Assembly (NCBI RefSeq): GCF_002127225.1
Contig: NZ_NFUR01000005.1
Span: 331,832-395,831, forward strand
Length of the DNA: 64,000 nt
DNA from: Sphingomonas sp. IBVSS2
GTDB taxonomy: Bacteria > Pseudomonadota > Alphaproteobacteria > Sphingomonadales > Sphingomonadaceae
Direction: 5' to 3'
Shown here: piece by piece, positions 41,187 to 51,519 of the stretch
Position numbering within the stretch: the stretch's first letter is position 1
Layout of the letters: each line of letters starts with the position of its first letter
Program-made: the position numbers and the translations under genes
Notes under the pieces: generated by a model
Told to the model about the DNA's origin: nothing
The model's input: only the letters and a program-made list of their open reading frames with translations
Database searches by the model: none

Positions 41187-43985
41187 ATGTATCGTAGTGC
41201 GCTGGCGTCGATCGTGTTCCTGGGCGCGTCCGGAGTGGCGCATGCCGGCGAGAAGCCGCTCTACCAGCCGGTGCCCGATTGGGTGCAACTGGCGCCCGAA
41301 CCCGCAGCCGCCGGCCTGACCGATGATGCGCCCGCGATGGTCATCGGCGACGTGCAGGCCCGCATCGCCGACGGGCAGAGCTGGACCTATCAGGAGCGTG
41401 CTACTCGCCTTGCTTCGATCCAGGCGGTTTCGCAGGCGGGCACCGTCAAGCTCGAATGGCATCCGGCGCATGGCGACCTGATCGTGCACGGCGTCGATAT
41501 CCTGCGCGGTGGCAAGCGGATCGATGCGCTGAAGGGCAAGAGCTTCACGGTGTTGCGGCGCGAGCAGGGGCTCGACGAGATGCAGTTCGACGGTCGGCTC
41601 ACCGCCACCCTGGCAGTGGAAGGGCTGCAGGTCGGCGACGTGCTCGACCTGCGCTATTCGGTCACCAGGAAGGATCCGGCGCTCGGCGGCAATGCGGTGA
41701 TCATGGGGCCGGTCGTCGCGGAGCCGATCAAGGTCGGTTTCGCGCGGGCGCGGCTGCTGTGGCCGACGGGCCAGGCAGTGAAGTGGAAGACCTATCCGGT
41801 GGGGGCCGAGCCGCAGGTGCGCGACGCGGGCGGGTGGCACGAGCTGGTGTTCAAGCTGCCGGTCGCCCGGCAGCCGGAGATGCCGGAGCGCATGCCGGGG
41901 CGGTTCGCAAGGCCGCCGATCGCGGAGGCCACGACCTTTGCCGACTGGCAATCCGTCTCCAGGGCGATGGCGCCGCTCTATCGCGTCGACGGGCTGATCG
42001 CCCCCGGCAGCGCGCTGGCCGCGGAAGTGGCGAAGATCGCCGCGGCGGAGAAGGACCCGCGCAAGCGCACGGCGGCGGCGCTCGCCCTGGTGCAGGGCAA
42101 GGTGCGCTACCTGTTCCGCGGCATGGACAATGGCAATTACGTGCCACAGACGCCGGCCGAGACCTGGACCACCAAATATGGGGATTGCAAGGCGAAGACG
42201 CTGCTGCTGCTCGCCATCCTCCACGAACTGGGGATCGAAGCGGAGCCGGCGGCGGCGAATCTGGACAATGGCGACCTGGTCGCCGAACGGCTGGCGTCGC
42301 CCGCTGCCTTCAACCATGTCTTCGTGCTCGCCAAGGTGGGCGGCCAGCTGCTGTGGCTCGACGGGACGGGCACGGGCACGCATCTGGAGGACATAGGCGA
42401 CGTGCTGCCCTTCGACTGGGTGCTGCCGTTGCGCGCCGAGGGCGCGGGATTGCTGCAGGTGCCGGCGCGTGCGCCAGTGCGGGTTACCGCGGCCAGTGTG
42501 TTCGATATCGACTTGACCGGCGGCATCGATGTTCCGGCGCCGTTCGAGGCGAAGGTGACGATGCGTGGCGCCGCCGGGGGCGTGCTGAAGGCATTGGTGA
42601 GTGTGCGCAGCCAGGAGAGCCTGCGGGACCAGTTCCGCAAGTTCGCGCCGCCAGCATTCGCCCGGGATCTGGTGCTCACCGGCAGCGAAGTGAGCTTCGA
42701 CCAAGCGAATGGCACGGCGACGATCGCGCTGTCCGGCATCCTGAATTGGGGCTGGCGCTATCAGGACGGGCGTTTCCGGCTCGATGCGGCGCCGCCGATC
42801 GCCTATCCGATTCCCGATCGCACGCGCGCGACCTGGAAGGACATTCCGGTCGCCACGGGCAATCCGGTACGTACCTCGACTGCGCTGCGGGTGCGCCTGC
42901 CGGAAATGGGCGGCTATATGCTGGACGGCGATGCGGCGCTCGACGCCACCTTGCCGGGCGGCAAGCGCGTGGTGCGCCGGGCGACGCTGGTCGGCGGCCT
43001 GCTTTCGATCGATACCGAGGACGCGCAGACCGGAGGCGAGATCGCCCCGGCGGAGATTCCCGCGGCGCGCGCGAAGCTTGCCGAGCTCAACAACCGCGTG
43101 TTGCGCGTGCGGACCCTGCCGGGTGCGCCCGGTCCATGGCGCGGCGTGGAGGCCGCCAAGCGTGCCGGCAAATACGACAAGGTGCTCGCGCGCTACGCTG
43201 CCTATATCGCCGAGAAGCCCGAGGATGTTTCACGCTATCTTGCGCGCGGGCGCTTCCTGGCCAAGACGTTCGAGCGCCCGAAGGCGCTGGCCGATTTCGA
43301 CAAGGCGATCGGTATGCAGGCAACGGCCGCGACCTATCGCGAACGCGCCGCGCTGCACCGGGCGCTTGGGCACAAGGCGGAGTCGCTCGCCGATCTGCGC
43401 GCGGCGCAGGAGCTCGATCCGGGCAATACGGGCACGCTCTACGCGCTGGCGAGCGAGCTTGCCAAACTGGACCGCGTGGACGAAGCGCTGGCGCTGCTCC
43501 AGCCCAGGATCGACGAGGAAGGCGAGAACCAGCCGGACCTGCTGGTGGCCAAGGGGGCCGCGCTGGGCCATGCCCGCGACGCGGCGGGCGCATTGGCGGC
43601 CTTTGACGCGGCGATCGCGAAGCGGCCGGGCAATGCCGGCTTCCTCAACGGGCGCTGCTGGATCAAGGGTACGCTGGACGTCCAGCTCGATACCGCCCTG
43701 AAGGACTGCACGCGCGCGATCGAGCTGGGATCGGGCGGCACCGCGGCGGCAGCGCTCGACAGCCGGGCCCTGGTCTATTTCCGGATGGGCCGCTTCGAGG
43801 AGGCGCTGGCCGATATCAACGCGGCGCTGGAGCAGCGGCCGGCAGCCGCGAACAGCCTGTTCCTGCGCGGCCTGATCCTGCGGCGTACCGGCGATGCCAA
43901 GACGGGGGATGCCGCCTTGGCCGAGGCCCAGCTGCTCTTCCCCCAGATCGACGAGGATTTTGCCCGCTACGGGATCAAACCCTGA
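41187..43985 (+). CDS. DUF3857/transglutaminase-like and TPR protein
   Basis: The 932-residue product has a signal peptide (cleavage after VAHA, about residue 20) and a DUF3857 beta-domain (~40-240). A transglutaminase-like core follows with a plausible Cys-His-Asp triad (KYGDCKAKTLL about 335, AFNHVFV, LLWLDGT). A C-terminal array of TPR repeats runs from ~640 to 925 (DVSRYLARGRFL, TYRERAALHRALG, RFEEALADINAAL). Such proteins are exported and membrane- or periplasm-located; the TPR part likely binds partners. It is monocistronic. Function is unknown, although the transglutaminase fold may cut peptides rather than join them. Confidence 0.82.
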   Translation: MYRSALASIVFLGASGVAHAGEKPLYQPVPDWVQLAPEPAAAGLTDDAPAMVIGDVQARIADGQSWTYQERATRLASIQAVSQAGTVKLEWHPAHGDLIVHGVDILRGGKRIDALKGKSFTVLRREQGLDEMQFDGRLTATLAVEGLQVGDVLDLRYSVTRKDPALGGNAVIMGPVVAEPIKVGFARARLLWPTGQAVKWKTYPVGAEPQVRDAGGWHELVFKLPVARQPEMPERMPGRFARPPIAEATTFADWQSVSRAMAPLYRVDGLIAPGSALAAEVAKIAAAEKDPRKRTAAALALVQGKVRYLFRGMDNGNYVPQTPAETWTTKYGDCKAKTLLLLAILHELGIEAEPAAANLDNGDLVAERLASPAAFNHVFVLAKVGGQLLWLDGTGTGTHLEDIGDVLPFDWVLPLRAEGAGLLQVPARAPVRVTAASVFDIDLTGGIDVPAPFEAKVTMRGAAGGVLKALVSVRSQESLRDQFRKFAPPAFARDLVLTGSEVSFDQANGTATIALSGILNWGWRYQDGRFRLDAAPPIAYPIPDRTRATWKDIPVATGNPVRTSTALRVRLPEMGGYMLDGDAALDATLPGGKRVVRRATLVGGLLSIDTEDAQTGGEIAPAEIPAARAKLAELNNRVLRVRTLPGAPGPWRGVEAAKRAGKYDKVLARYAAYIAEKPEDVSRYLARGRFLAKTFERPKALADFDKAIGMQATAATYRERAALHRALGHKAESLADLRAAQELDPGNTGTLYALASELAKLDRVDEALALLQPRIDEEGENQPDLLVAKGAALGHARDAAGALAAFDAAIAKRPGNAGFLNGRCWIKGTLDVQLDTALKDCTRAIELGSGGTAAAALDSRALVYFRMGRFEEALADINAALEQRPAAANSLFLRGLILRRTGDAKTGDAALAEAQLLFPQIDEDFARYGIKP

Positions 43986-44037
43986 TTCCCGAGCGCGCAT
44001 TCGGCATTTCTTCATGCCCGTGCGATAATCGGGCGCG

Positions 44038-44994
44038 ATGGCTACCCGGGTCTTCATCACGATCGACACCGAGATCATGTGGCGGCACCATGTCGCCGGG
44101 CTCGATGTCGACACGATCGTCCAGCGCTCGCTGGAGCCCGCCAATGTGGGCGTCGCCTGGCAGCTGGAGCAGCTCGCCCGTCACGGTCTCAAGGCCTGTT
44201 TCTTCGTCGATCCGATGCCGGCGCTGGTCTATGGGCTCGACCCGATCCGGCGCGTGGTCGGCGCGATCCTGGACGCCGGGCAGGAAGTGCAGCTGCACCT
44301 CCATCCCAACTGGACCGGCGCGCATGCGGGCGACAAGGGCGCGACTTATGGCGCGTTCGAACTGATCGACTATAGCTTCGACGAGCAGATGGAACTGCTC
44401 GCGGGCGCATCGGACATGCTGGTCGCCTGCGGCGCCGCCGAACCGGTCGCGTTCCGCTCGGGCAGCTATTCGGCGAGCGACGACACGCTGGGCGCGCTGG
44501 CCCGGCTCGGCTTCGAATATGATTCCAGCCATAACGGCTCCGAGCATCCCTGGCCGAGTGCGATCGGGCTGGGGCCGCGCCAGATCGCGCCGATCGCCCA
44601 TCGCGGGATCATCGAGGTGCCGGTGACGCTGATCGAGGATCGCGCCGGGCATCTGCGCCATTTCCAGATCTGCGCGCTCTCCGCCGGCGAGATGCGCGCG
44701 GCGCTCGACCATGCCGTCGTGCGCAGCCATGCGGCGGTGACGATCGTGAGCCATGGCTTCGAGCTTGCAAATCGCGCCGGGACACGGCCTAACGCCGTGC
44801 ATGTGCGTCGCTTCGAAGCGCTGTGCCGCATGCTGGCCAGCCGCCGGGGGGTTCTGGTGACCGAACATTTCGCCGACAGGCCGAGGATGGCGCTCGGGCA
44901 GGACGATGCGCCGCTCGGGCCGAGCCTGTTCCGTACGCGCTGGCGCCAGGCCGAGCAGCTCTGGTCGAACCTGGTCGAGGAGCGTGCCGCGTGA
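44038..44994 (+). CDS. Polysaccharide deacetylase family protein
   Basis: The 318-residue product has a NodB-like fold. It starts VFITIDTEIMW, with the catalytic Asp pair region, and contains QLHLHPNW (metal His pair) and RSGSYSASDDTLGALARLGFEYDSS. No signal peptide is present, so it acts in the cytoplasm, as do deacetylase-like enzymes of exopolysaccharide precursor paths. The following gene begins at its TGA (GTGA overlap) and encodes a FemAB-like protein. The pair may modify a sugar- or lipid-linked precursor. The exact substrate cannot be read. Confidence 0.8.
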   Translation: MATRVFITIDTEIMWRHHVAGLDVDTIVQRSLEPANVGVAWQLEQLARHGLKACFFVDPMPALVYGLDPIRRVVGAILDAGQEVQLHLHPNWTGAHAGDKGATYGAFELIDYSFDEQMELLAGASDMLVACGAAEPVAFRSGSYSASDDTLGALARLGFEYDSSHNGSEHPWPSAIGLGPRQIAPIAHRGIIEVPVTLIEDRAGHLRHFQICALSAGEMRAALDHAVVRSHAAVTIVSHGFELANRAGTRPNAVHVRRFEALCRMLASRRGVLVTEHFADRPRMALGQDDAPLGPSLFRTRWRQAEQLWSNLVEERAA

Positions 44995-45944
44995 ACGCGA
45001 TGAGCGACGTTGCCGCCGAAGCGCCCCAGGCCCGGCCCACCAGCCTGAAGTTCGAGATCGGCGCGCGTACGCTGGCGACGATCCAGCGTCATCTGGTGCG
45101 CATCCCGCTGACGCTCGACCAGGCACGCGCCGATCGGTTGCCGGCGCTGCCCCCCCTGCCGCGCGAGGCGCATGGCTATGTCGTCACTTCGCTGCCCGAG
45201 CAGCTGGTGCCGGCGCTCGTGAGCGCATCGGGCGGCATGCTGCCCTTCGTCCGGCAGCGCTACACGCGCTATTTCGCCGATTTCGGGATGGGGTTCGATG
45301 CCTGGTGGAACGGGCTCTCGTCCAATGCCCGCCAGGGCATCAAGCGCAAGGCCAAGAAGATCGCGGCGGAAAGCGGCGGCGAGCTCGATGTGCGCGCCTT
45401 TCGCGGGCCGCACGCGCTGGAGGCCTTCCACGACGTCGCCCGTCGGATTTCGCTGCGGACCTATCAGGAGCGATTGCTCGGCTCGGGCCTGCCCGACAGT
45501 CCCGAGTTCCTCGCGACGATGCTGGCGCAGGGCGCCGCCGACCAGGTACGCGCCTGGCTGCTCTACGTCGCGGGCGAGCCGGCGGCGTATCTCTATTGCC
45601 CGGTGATCGAGGGCGGCGTGGTGATCTATGCCCATGTCGGCCATGATCCGGCGTTCAACGATCTGTCGCCCGGCGCGGTGCTCCAGCTCGAGGCGATGCG
45701 CGACCTGTTCGAGGAGGGCAAGTTCGCCCGCTTCGACTTCACCGAGGGCGAGGGCCAGCACAAGCGCCAGTTCGCTACCGGCGGCGTGGCGTGCGTCGAC
45801 CTGTTCCTGCTGCGCCCGTCGCTGGCCAATCGGGTGACGATGGCGGCGCTGGGCGGGTTCAACCGCGGCGTGGCCGGCGTGAAGGCGCTGGTGCACCGCG
45901 CCGGGCTGGAGAAGGTCGCGAAGAAGGTGCGCCGAGGGGCCTGA
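44991..45944 (+). CDS. FemAB/GNAT-type acyltransferase (CelD-like)
   Basis: The 317-residue product belongs to the GNAT-superfamily FemAB/CelD-like group, with the typical YTRYFADFGMGFDAWWNGLSS and RQGIKRKAKKI basic helix. A late segment, FDFTEGEGQHKRQFATG, resembles the family FDFGRGDxxYK motif. Such proteins transfer acyl or aminoacyl groups in exopolysaccharide or peptidoglycan synthesis. The GTG at 44991 overlaps the stop of the deacetylase gene; an ATG three codons later is an alternative. A short repeat follows, then recO. Confidence 0.78.
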   Translation: MNAMSDVAAEAPQARPTSLKFEIGARTLATIQRHLVRIPLTLDQARADRLPALPPLPREAHGYVVTSLPEQLVPALVSASGGMLPFVRQRYTRYFADFGMGFDAWWNGLSSNARQGIKRKAKKIAAESGGELDVRAFRGPHALEAFHDVARRISLRTYQERLLGSGLPDSPEFLATMLAQGAADQVRAWLLYVAGEPAAYLYCPVIEGGVVIYAHVGHDPAFNDLSPGAVLQLEAMRDLFEEGKFARFDFTEGEGQHKRQFATGGVACVDLFLLRPSLANRVTMAALGGFNRGVAGVKALVHRAGLEKVAKKVRRGA

Positions 45945-45948
45945 TCTC

Positions 45949-45981
45949 CCCCTCCCTAACCTCTCCCCTGAAGGGAAGGGG
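45949..45981. repeat. Half-copy of the palindromic repeat
   Basis: CCCCCTCCCTAACC followed by TCTCCCCTGAAGGGAAGGGG is one arm of the element seen in uvrA and at 25804, including its conserved TAACC flank. It lies in the 54-base gap between the acyltransferase gene and recO and may serve as a transcript end. The partner arm is missing. Confidence 0.65.
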
Positions 45982-45998
45982 CGGATTATAGACCTTCC

Positions 45999-46730
45999 AT
46001 GCATCTGCGGGCCGAAGCCATCATCCTCTCCGTTCGCGCGCATGGCGAGCATAGCGCGATCGTGCGGGCGCTCACGGAAGAGCATGGCGTGCAGCCCGGC
46101 TATGTCCGCGGCGGGCATGGGCGGGCGCTGCGGCCGGTGCTCCAGCCGGCGAACCTGGTGCAGGGCGAGTGGCGTTCGCGGACCGAGGATGCGCTGGCCG
46201 GCTTGACGGTGGAGCTGCTCCACAGCCGCGCGGCGATGTTCTCCGAAGCGCTGCCCGCCGCCGCATTCCAATGGGCGACCGCGCTTTCCGCCTTCGCCCT
46301 GCCCGAGGGGCTGCCCTATCCGCGGCTCTACGACGCGCTGGGCGGCGTGCTCGCCGCGATCGAGGCGGCGCCGGCGGCGCGGGGCTGGGCGGTGGCGATG
46401 GTCCGCTACGAGCTGCTGCTGCTCGCCGAGCTCGGCTTCGGGCTCGATCTCGACCATTGCGCCGCCACCGGCCGCAACGACGATCTTGCCTATGTCAGCC
46501 CCAAGAGCGGGATCGCGGTGAGCCGGATCGGGGCGGAAGGCTATGAGGACCGGCTGCTCCGGCTGCCGCGCTTCCTGGTCGAGGGCGGGGAGGCGGGATG
46601 GGGCGACATCCTCGACGGCTTCAGGCTCACCGGCCATTTCCTCGAGCGCGACCTGCTGATCGGAAAGGGCGCCGAACTGCTCGCGGCGCGGGCCCGGCTG
46701 GTCGATCGGCTGAAGCGCGCTGTTGCGTGA
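45999..46730 (+). CDS. recO: DNA repair protein RecO
   Basis: The 243-residue product loads RecA in the RecFOR pathway of recombinational repair. It has the N-terminal OB-fold start ([28 protein letters not shown]) and the helical C-terminal domain ([26 protein letters not shown]). Only one cysteine of the possible zinc site is visible, as in several alphaproteobacteria. The start at 45999 has no strong ribosome-binding site. recO precedes leuB by 48 bases. Confidence 0.92.
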   Translation: MHLRAEAIILSVRAHGEHSAIVRALTEEHGVQPGYVRGGHGRALRPVLQPANLVQGEWRSRTEDALAGLTVELLHSRAAMFSEALPAAAFQWATALSAFALPEGLPYPRLYDALGGVLAAIEAAPAARGWAVAMVRYELLLLAELGFGLDLDHCAATGRNDDLAYVSPKSGIAVSRIGAEGYEDRLLRLPRFLVEGGEAGWGDILDGFRLTGHFLERDLLIGKGAELLAARARLVDRLKRAVA

Positions 46731-46778
46731 CGGCGACAAGGGCGGCAAAGCAGGCGACGACGACGTGGGGAGCATGAA

Positions 46779-47831
46779 TTGCCACTGATTGCTGTTCTGC
46801 CCGGTGACGGGATCGGGCCGGAAGTTACGCGCGAGGCGCGCCGCGTGCTGGAAGCGCTGGCGCTGGGCCTGGACTTCGAGGAGGCGCCCGTCGGCGGCGC
46901 GGCCTATCTGGTGACGGGGCGCCCGCTGCCGCAGGAGACGCTCGACCTCGCCAAAAAGGCCGATGCCGTGCTGTTCGGCGCGATCGGCGATCCGCGCTTC
47001 GAGGCGCTGGAGCGGCGGCTGCGCCCCGAGGCGGCGCTGCTCGGCCTGCGCCGCGAGCTGCAGCTCTTCGCGAACATCCGCCCGGCAACGCTGTTCCCGG
47101 CGCTGGCCGACGCCTCGCCGCTCAAGCCCGATGTGGTGGCCGGGCTCGACCTGGTCATCGTCCGCGAGCTGGTGGGTGATGTCTATTTCGGCGAGAAGGG
47201 CCGGCGGCACACCGCCGAGGGCCTGCGCCAGGGCTTCGACATCATGAGCTATGACGAAGTCGAGGTGGAGCGCATCGCCCGGGTGGGCTTCGAGATGGCC
47301 AGGCGCCGCAAGAAGAAGCTCTGCTCGGTCGACAAGGCGAACGTGCTCGAGACGTCGCAGCTCTGGCGCGACGTCGTGAACGAACTGGCGACCGAATATC
47401 CCGAGGTCCAGCTCACGCACATGTATGTCGACAATGCCGCGATGCAGCTGGTGCGCGCGCCGGCGGCGTTCGACGTGATCGTCACCGGCAATCTCTTCGG
47501 CGACATCCTTTCCGACCAGGCGAGCATGTGCGCCGGCTCGATCGGCATGTTGCCCTCGGCTTCGTTGCGCGCCTGGAGCGGCGACAACGGCATGTACGAG
47601 CCGATCCACGGCTCGGCGCCGGACATTGCGGGCACCGGCAAGGCGAATCCCTGCGCGGCGATCCTTTCGGCGGCGATGCTGCTGCGCCATTCGCTCGGCA
47701 ACGACGAAGCGGCGCAGAAGGTGGAGGCCGCCGTCGCGGCGGCGCTCGCCGGCGGTGCGCGGACGGCCGATCTCGGCGGATCGCTGTCGACCACCGAGAT
47801 GGGCGACGCGGTGCTCAAGGAACTCGCGTGA
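46779..47831 (+). CDS. leuB: 3-isopropylmalate dehydrogenase
   Basis: The 350-residue product catalyses the third step of leucine synthesis, oxidising and decarboxylating 3-isopropylmalate with NAD. It has [17 protein letters not shown] at the start, the cofactor/substrate region [15 protein letters not shown] and [22 protein letters not shown]. The start is TTG at 46779 behind GGGGAG; the nearby ATG is out of frame. Other leu genes are not adjacent. Its stop overlaps the GTG of the next gene (GTGA). Confidence 0.95.
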   Translation: MPLIAVLPGDGIGPEVTREARRVLEALALGLDFEEAPVGGAAYLVTGRPLPQETLDLAKKADAVLFGAIGDPRFEALERRLRPEAALLGLRRELQLFANIRPATLFPALADASPLKPDVVAGLDLVIVRELVGDVYFGEKGRRHTAEGLRQGFDIMSYDEVEVERIARVGFEMARRRKKKLCSVDKANVLETSQLWRDVVNELATEYPEVQLTHMYVDNAAMQLVRAPAAFDVIVTGNLFGDILSDQASMCAGSIGMLPSASLRAWSGDNGMYEPIHGSAPDIAGTGKANPCAAILSAAMLLRHSLGNDEAAQKVEAAVAAALAGGARTADLGGSLSTTEMGDAVLKELA

Positions 47832-48931
47832 TCCCCGACCAGCTCGAACTCGCGGTGGTGATACCGACGTTCAACGAGCGGGCGAACGTGCCGTTGCTGA
47901 TCGAGAAGCTGGACGCGGCGCTGAAGGGGCGGAACTGGGAAGCGGTATTCGTCGACGATAACAGCCCGGACGGGACGGCGGATGCGGCGCGGGCGCTGGG
48001 GCGGCGGGATCCGCGGGTGCGGGTGATCCAGCGGATCGGGCGTCGGGGCCTGTCCTCGGCGTGCATCGAGGGGATGTGCGCGACGGCGGCGCCGTTCGTG
48101 GCGGTGATCGACGGGGATCTGCAGCATGACGAGACGCTGCTGCCGAAGATGCTGGATGCGCTGGAGGGGGATGGCGGCCTCGACGTGGTGATCGGCTCGC
48201 GTTTCGTCGATGGCGGCGGGACGGGGGAATGGGACGACGACCGGGTGGCGAAGTCGGCCTTTGCGACGAAGCTGTCGCGGCGGGTGCTGAAGGCGGATTT
48301 GTCGGACCCGATGAGCGGCTTCTTCATGATCCGCACGGAGATCGTGCGCGGGCTGGTGCCGACGCTGTCGGCGATCGGGTTCAAGATCCTGCTGGACATC
48401 ATGACCGCGTCGCCGCGGCCGCTGAAGTTCCTGGAGCTGCCCTATGTGTTCCGGACGCGGGCGCTGGGGGAGAGCAAGCTCGATTATGTGGTGGCGATGG
48501 AATATCTCATCGCGCTCTACGACCGGATGTTCGGCCGGGTGGTGCCGGTGCGCTTCGTGATGTTCTCGGGTATCGGCGCGCTCGGCGCGGGCGTGCATTT
48601 CCTCGTGCTCGGTGCGCTGTTCCGCGGCCTCGCCTGGCCCTTTGTCGGTGCGACGATGCTGGCGGTACTGGCTGCGATGACCTTCAATTTCTTCCTGAAC
48701 AACGCACTCACCTATCGCGAGCAGCGCCTCAAGGGGCCCGGTCGCTTGCTGCGGGGCTGGGCAAGCTTCTGCCTGGTGTGCAGCGTGGGGGCTGCGGCGA
48801 ATGTGGGCGTGGCGGCGTTCCTGCACAACGTCCAGCATGGCGACTGGCGCTTCGCGGCGCTGGCCGGCATCGCCGTTGCCGCGGTGTGGAACTTCGCCCT
48901 GTCCTCGCGCTTCGTCTGGGGACGGTACTGA
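47828..48931 (+). CDS. Dolichyl-phosphate-mannose-synthase-like GT2 with GtrA domain
   Basis: The 367-residue product has an N-terminal GT2 domain (about 8-230). [28 protein letters not shown] and [10 protein letters not shown] give the catalytic Asp residues of polyprenyl-phosphate sugar synthases. A C-terminal GtrA domain with four transmembrane helices (about 240-360) follows. The enzyme probably makes a polyprenyl-phosphate sugar and helps to flip or anchor it. It overlaps leuB by 4 bases, so it is expressed with leuB, though unrelated in function. Its product may feed the envelope sugar-modifying genes in the window; this is inference. Confidence 0.88.
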   Translation: MIPDQLELAVVIPTFNERANVPLLIEKLDAALKGRNWEAVFVDDNSPDGTADAARALGRRDPRVRVIQRIGRRGLSSACIEGMCATAAPFVAVIDGDLQHDETLLPKMLDALEGDGGLDVVIGSRFVDGGGTGEWDDDRVAKSAFATKLSRRVLKADLSDPMSGFFMIRTEIVRGLVPTLSAIGFKILLDIMTASPRPLKFLELPYVFRTRALGESKLDYVVAMEYLIALYDRMFGRVVPVRFVMFSGIGALGAGVHFLVLGALFRGLAWPFVGATMLAVLAAMTFNFFLNNALTYREQRLKGPGRLLRGWASFCLVCSVGAAANVGVAAFLHNVQHGDWRFAALAGIAVAAVWNFALSSRFVWGRY

Positions 48932-48940
48932 ACCGGCAGG

Positions 48941-51508
48941 TCAGGCCACCAGCCGCAATCGCCGCCGCATCGCGGCGCTGCGCGAGCCGCCGCCCACCAG
49001 GGTCTGCAAGTCGATCATCCCGCGCGCCAGCCCCAGGCCCGGAGGGGCGGCGATGTAGCGCGCGGTCCATGCCGGCGAGAATTTGTCCTTGTACGCGCGC
49101 AGCCCCTCGAAGCCGTAGAACGCGTCGCCATGGCGATAGAGCAGTGCCCCGATCCGCGCCCACATCGGCGCCAGGCGGCGCGATTCGATGCCCGATAGCG
49201 GCGCCATGCCGAGGTTGAACCAGCGATAGCCCTGGTCGCGGCCCCATTGCATCAGCTGGACGAACAGGAAGTCCATGGTGCCATAGGGCATCTCGGCCAG
49301 ATGCCGCATCAGATCGACCGAGAGTTCCTCGCGATTCTCCGTCGCCCAGATATTGGCGAAGGCGACGATCCGCCCATGCTGGCGCACCAGCGCGCAATCG
49401 AAGCGGGAGAGATAGGCGGGATCGAAGCGGCCGACCGAGAATGCCTTCTCGCTATGCCCCTTGTCATGCAGCCAGGCGTCGGAAACGGTGCGAAGCTCGG
49501 CCATCAGCGCCGGCACCTGCGCGGCGGGGACGATCTCGAAGCTGGCGCCTTCGCGGGCCGCGCGGCGTTCCGAATGGCGCAGCGAGCGTTTCTCCGGCCC
49601 CTCCATGGTGAAGCCGGGCAGCGCCACGCGCGCCTCTTCGCCATATTTGACGAGCTGCAGGCCCAGGTCGATCGCGATCGGCAGGGCGTCGGTGGAAATC
49701 TGGTAGAGCAGCAGCCGGCCCTGCGCCGCGTCCGCCATCTCGCGGATCTGCCAGAGCATGTCGCCCCATTCCTCGGCGGGGCCCACCGGATCGCCCATCA
49801 CGATCCAGCTCTGGCCCTGCACCTGGTACATCAGCAGCGTCTGGCCGCTTTCCGAACGCAGGAAGCGCTTGTCGCCGGCATAGGCGAGCAGCGCGTCGGT
49901 GCGGTTGGCATGGGCGAGCGGCAGGCGCGGAAGCTCGGTATCGGGCGCATGTTCCTCGCGTTTCGGCTGGGCATAGCCGAACCATTGGGTCACGGCGACG
50001 CAGGTAAGCGCCACCGCGGCCGCGAAGCTTGCGCGCAGGAAGCGCGAAGCGTCGCCGCGCCAGGCGAATTCCCACCACAGATCGTCCTGATAGGGCACGT
50101 TCTTGAACGCGAAGAAGCCGATCCAGGTCGCCAGCGCCACGGCGACCGCGACGGATAGCAGCGCCCGTGTCGAGAGCGTGCTGGTGAGCGCGGTCTTGCG
50201 GTAGAAGGCGGTGCGCGAGAGCTGGAGCAGCCCCGCGATGATCAGCAGGATCATCGCCTCCTCATAATCGACGCCCTTCACCAGCGAAAAGAGCGCGCCC
50301 GCCAGCAGCAAGGTGCGGCAGAGATGGAAGGCCGCGTCGAGCCGCCGGTAGAGCGCCGGGGCGATCAGCAGCAGTGCGGTGCCCGCCAGGCTCGCCGCGA
50401 TGTGCGAGGCCTCGACGAAGGGCAGGGGCACGAAGGCGTGCAGGTCGCGCAGGCGCGCATGGATCGCCGGCAGCGAGCCCGAGACCAGCAGCACCACTCC
50501 GCCCACGAAGACCAGCGCCGCGAGGAAGGTCGGCGCCAGCCCGTGCATCGCCAGCCCCACCGCACGGATCGCGGCGAGCGGCTTGCGCAGCTGGCGCCGC
50601 TCGTGCACCGCGAGCAGCGCGGCCGCGACGAGCAGCGGGAACACGTAGTAGATCAGCCGGTAGAGGATCAGCGCCGCCACGATGCGCGATGGGTCGGCGC
50701 TGGGCAGCACCGCGAGCATGACCGCCTCGAACACGCCCACGCCGCCGGGCACGTGGGTTACCAGTGCTGCGATGATCGCCAGCGCATAGCCGAGGAAGAA
50801 GGCGGGGAAGGCGTGCAGCCCCGCGCCGGGGACCAGGATCAGCAATGCCGCGCTGGCCAGCGCGAGGTCGACGGCCGAGATCGCGATCATGCCCAGCGCC
50901 TGGGCCAGGCTCGGGCAGCGCAGCCGCCAGCGCCACAATTTCACTTCGCGCGCCGGGCCGCGCAGCATTGCCAGCACGCCCAGCGTCACGACCAGGATCG
51001 CGATGCCGATCCCGCGCTGCACGCCGGCCGGGATGGTGAAGCCGGCCAGTTCCAGGCCGCCGCCGTGCAAGGCCAGCGCCGCGCCCGCCATCACGACCAC
51101 GCCCGACCAGAAGGTGAGGCTCGCGGTGGCGACAACCTTGACGATCTCCGCCGTGTCGAGCCCCGCCGCGCTGTAGACGCGGTAGCGCGCCGATCCGCCG
51201 GTGAGCAGCGCGAAGCCCAGATTATGGCTGAGCGTATAGCTGGTGAACGAAGCGAGCGCGGCGGTGCGATAGGGCAGCGGCCGGCCGATGATACGCAGCG
51301 CGAGCACGTCGTACAACGTCAGCATCACATAGCTGCCGATGGTGAGTGCCAGCGCGCCGGCGATCTGCCATGCGCTGATTGCGTGGAAGGCGTGGCGCAC
51401 GTCGCGCCAATGGACTTCGTGGAGCAGCCCGCGCAGCGCCGCGAAGGCGAGGGCGGCGATCGCGACGACGGCGCCGATCTGTAGCGCGGTCTTGTAGGCG
51501 GGGCGCAT
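48941..51508 (-). CDS. mprF: Phosphatidylglycerol lysyltransferase (MprF/LpiA)
   Basis: The 855-residue bifunctional membrane protein has an N-terminal flippase region with about 8 helices (residues ~10-330, including GFALLTGGSARYRVYSAAGL), further helices to ~520, and a C-terminal DUF2156 aminoacyl-transferase domain (~560-840). That domain includes GDPVGPAEEWGDMLWQI and YGTMDFLFVQLMQWGRDQGYRWFNLGMAPLSG. Such enzymes attach lysine or alanine from tRNA to phosphatidylglycerol and flip it to the outer leaflet, which lowers sensitivity to cationic peptides. It is the last gene of virJ-DUF2147-mprF. The start at 51508 gives MRPAYKTALQIG. Confidence 0.92.
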   Translation of the reverse strand: MRPAYKTALQIGAVVAIAALAFAALRGLLHEVHWRDVRHAFHAISAWQIAGALALTIGSYVMLTLYDVLALRIIGRPLPYRTAALASFTSYTLSHNLGFALLTGGSARYRVYSAAGLDTAEIVKVVATASLTFWSGVVVMAGAALALHGGGLELAGFTIPAGVQRGIGIAILVVTLGVLAMLRGPAREVKLWRWRLRCPSLAQALGMIAISAVDLALASAALLILVPGAGLHAFPAFFLGYALAIIAALVTHVPGGVGVFEAVMLAVLPSADPSRIVAALILYRLIYYVFPLLVAAALLAVHERRQLRKPLAAIRAVGLAMHGLAPTFLAALVFVGGVVLLVSGSLPAIHARLRDLHAFVPLPFVEASHIAASLAGTALLLIAPALYRRLDAAFHLCRTLLLAGALFSLVKGVDYEEAMILLIIAGLLQLSRTAFYRKTALTSTLSTRALLSVAVAVALATWIGFFAFKNVPYQDDLWWEFAWRGDASRFLRASFAAAVALTCVAVTQWFGYAQPKREEHAPDTELPRLPLAHANRTDALLAYAGDKRFLRSESGQTLLMYQVQGQSWIVMGDPVGPAEEWGDMLWQIREMADAAQGRLLLYQISTDALPIAIDLGLQLVKYGEEARVALPGFTMEGPEKRSLRHSERRAAREGASFEIVPAAQVPALMAELRTVSDAWLHDKGHSEKAFSVGRFDPAYLSRFDCALVRQHGRIVAFANIWATENREELSVDLMRHLAEMPYGTMDFLFVQLMQWGRDQGYRWFNLGMAPLSGIESRRLAPMWARIGALLYRHGDAFYGFEGLRAYKDKFSPAWTARYIAAPPGLGLARGMIDLQTLVGGGSRSAAMRRRLRLVA

Positions 51509-51519
51509 CGCGGCCGGCT

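Noticed and set aside
44466..47690. Long antisense frame (1074 codons) across the deacetylase, acyltransferase, recO and leuB genes
   Set aside because: It is read through four well-supported plus-strand genes, and its composition is that of third-position GC bias, not of a protein family.
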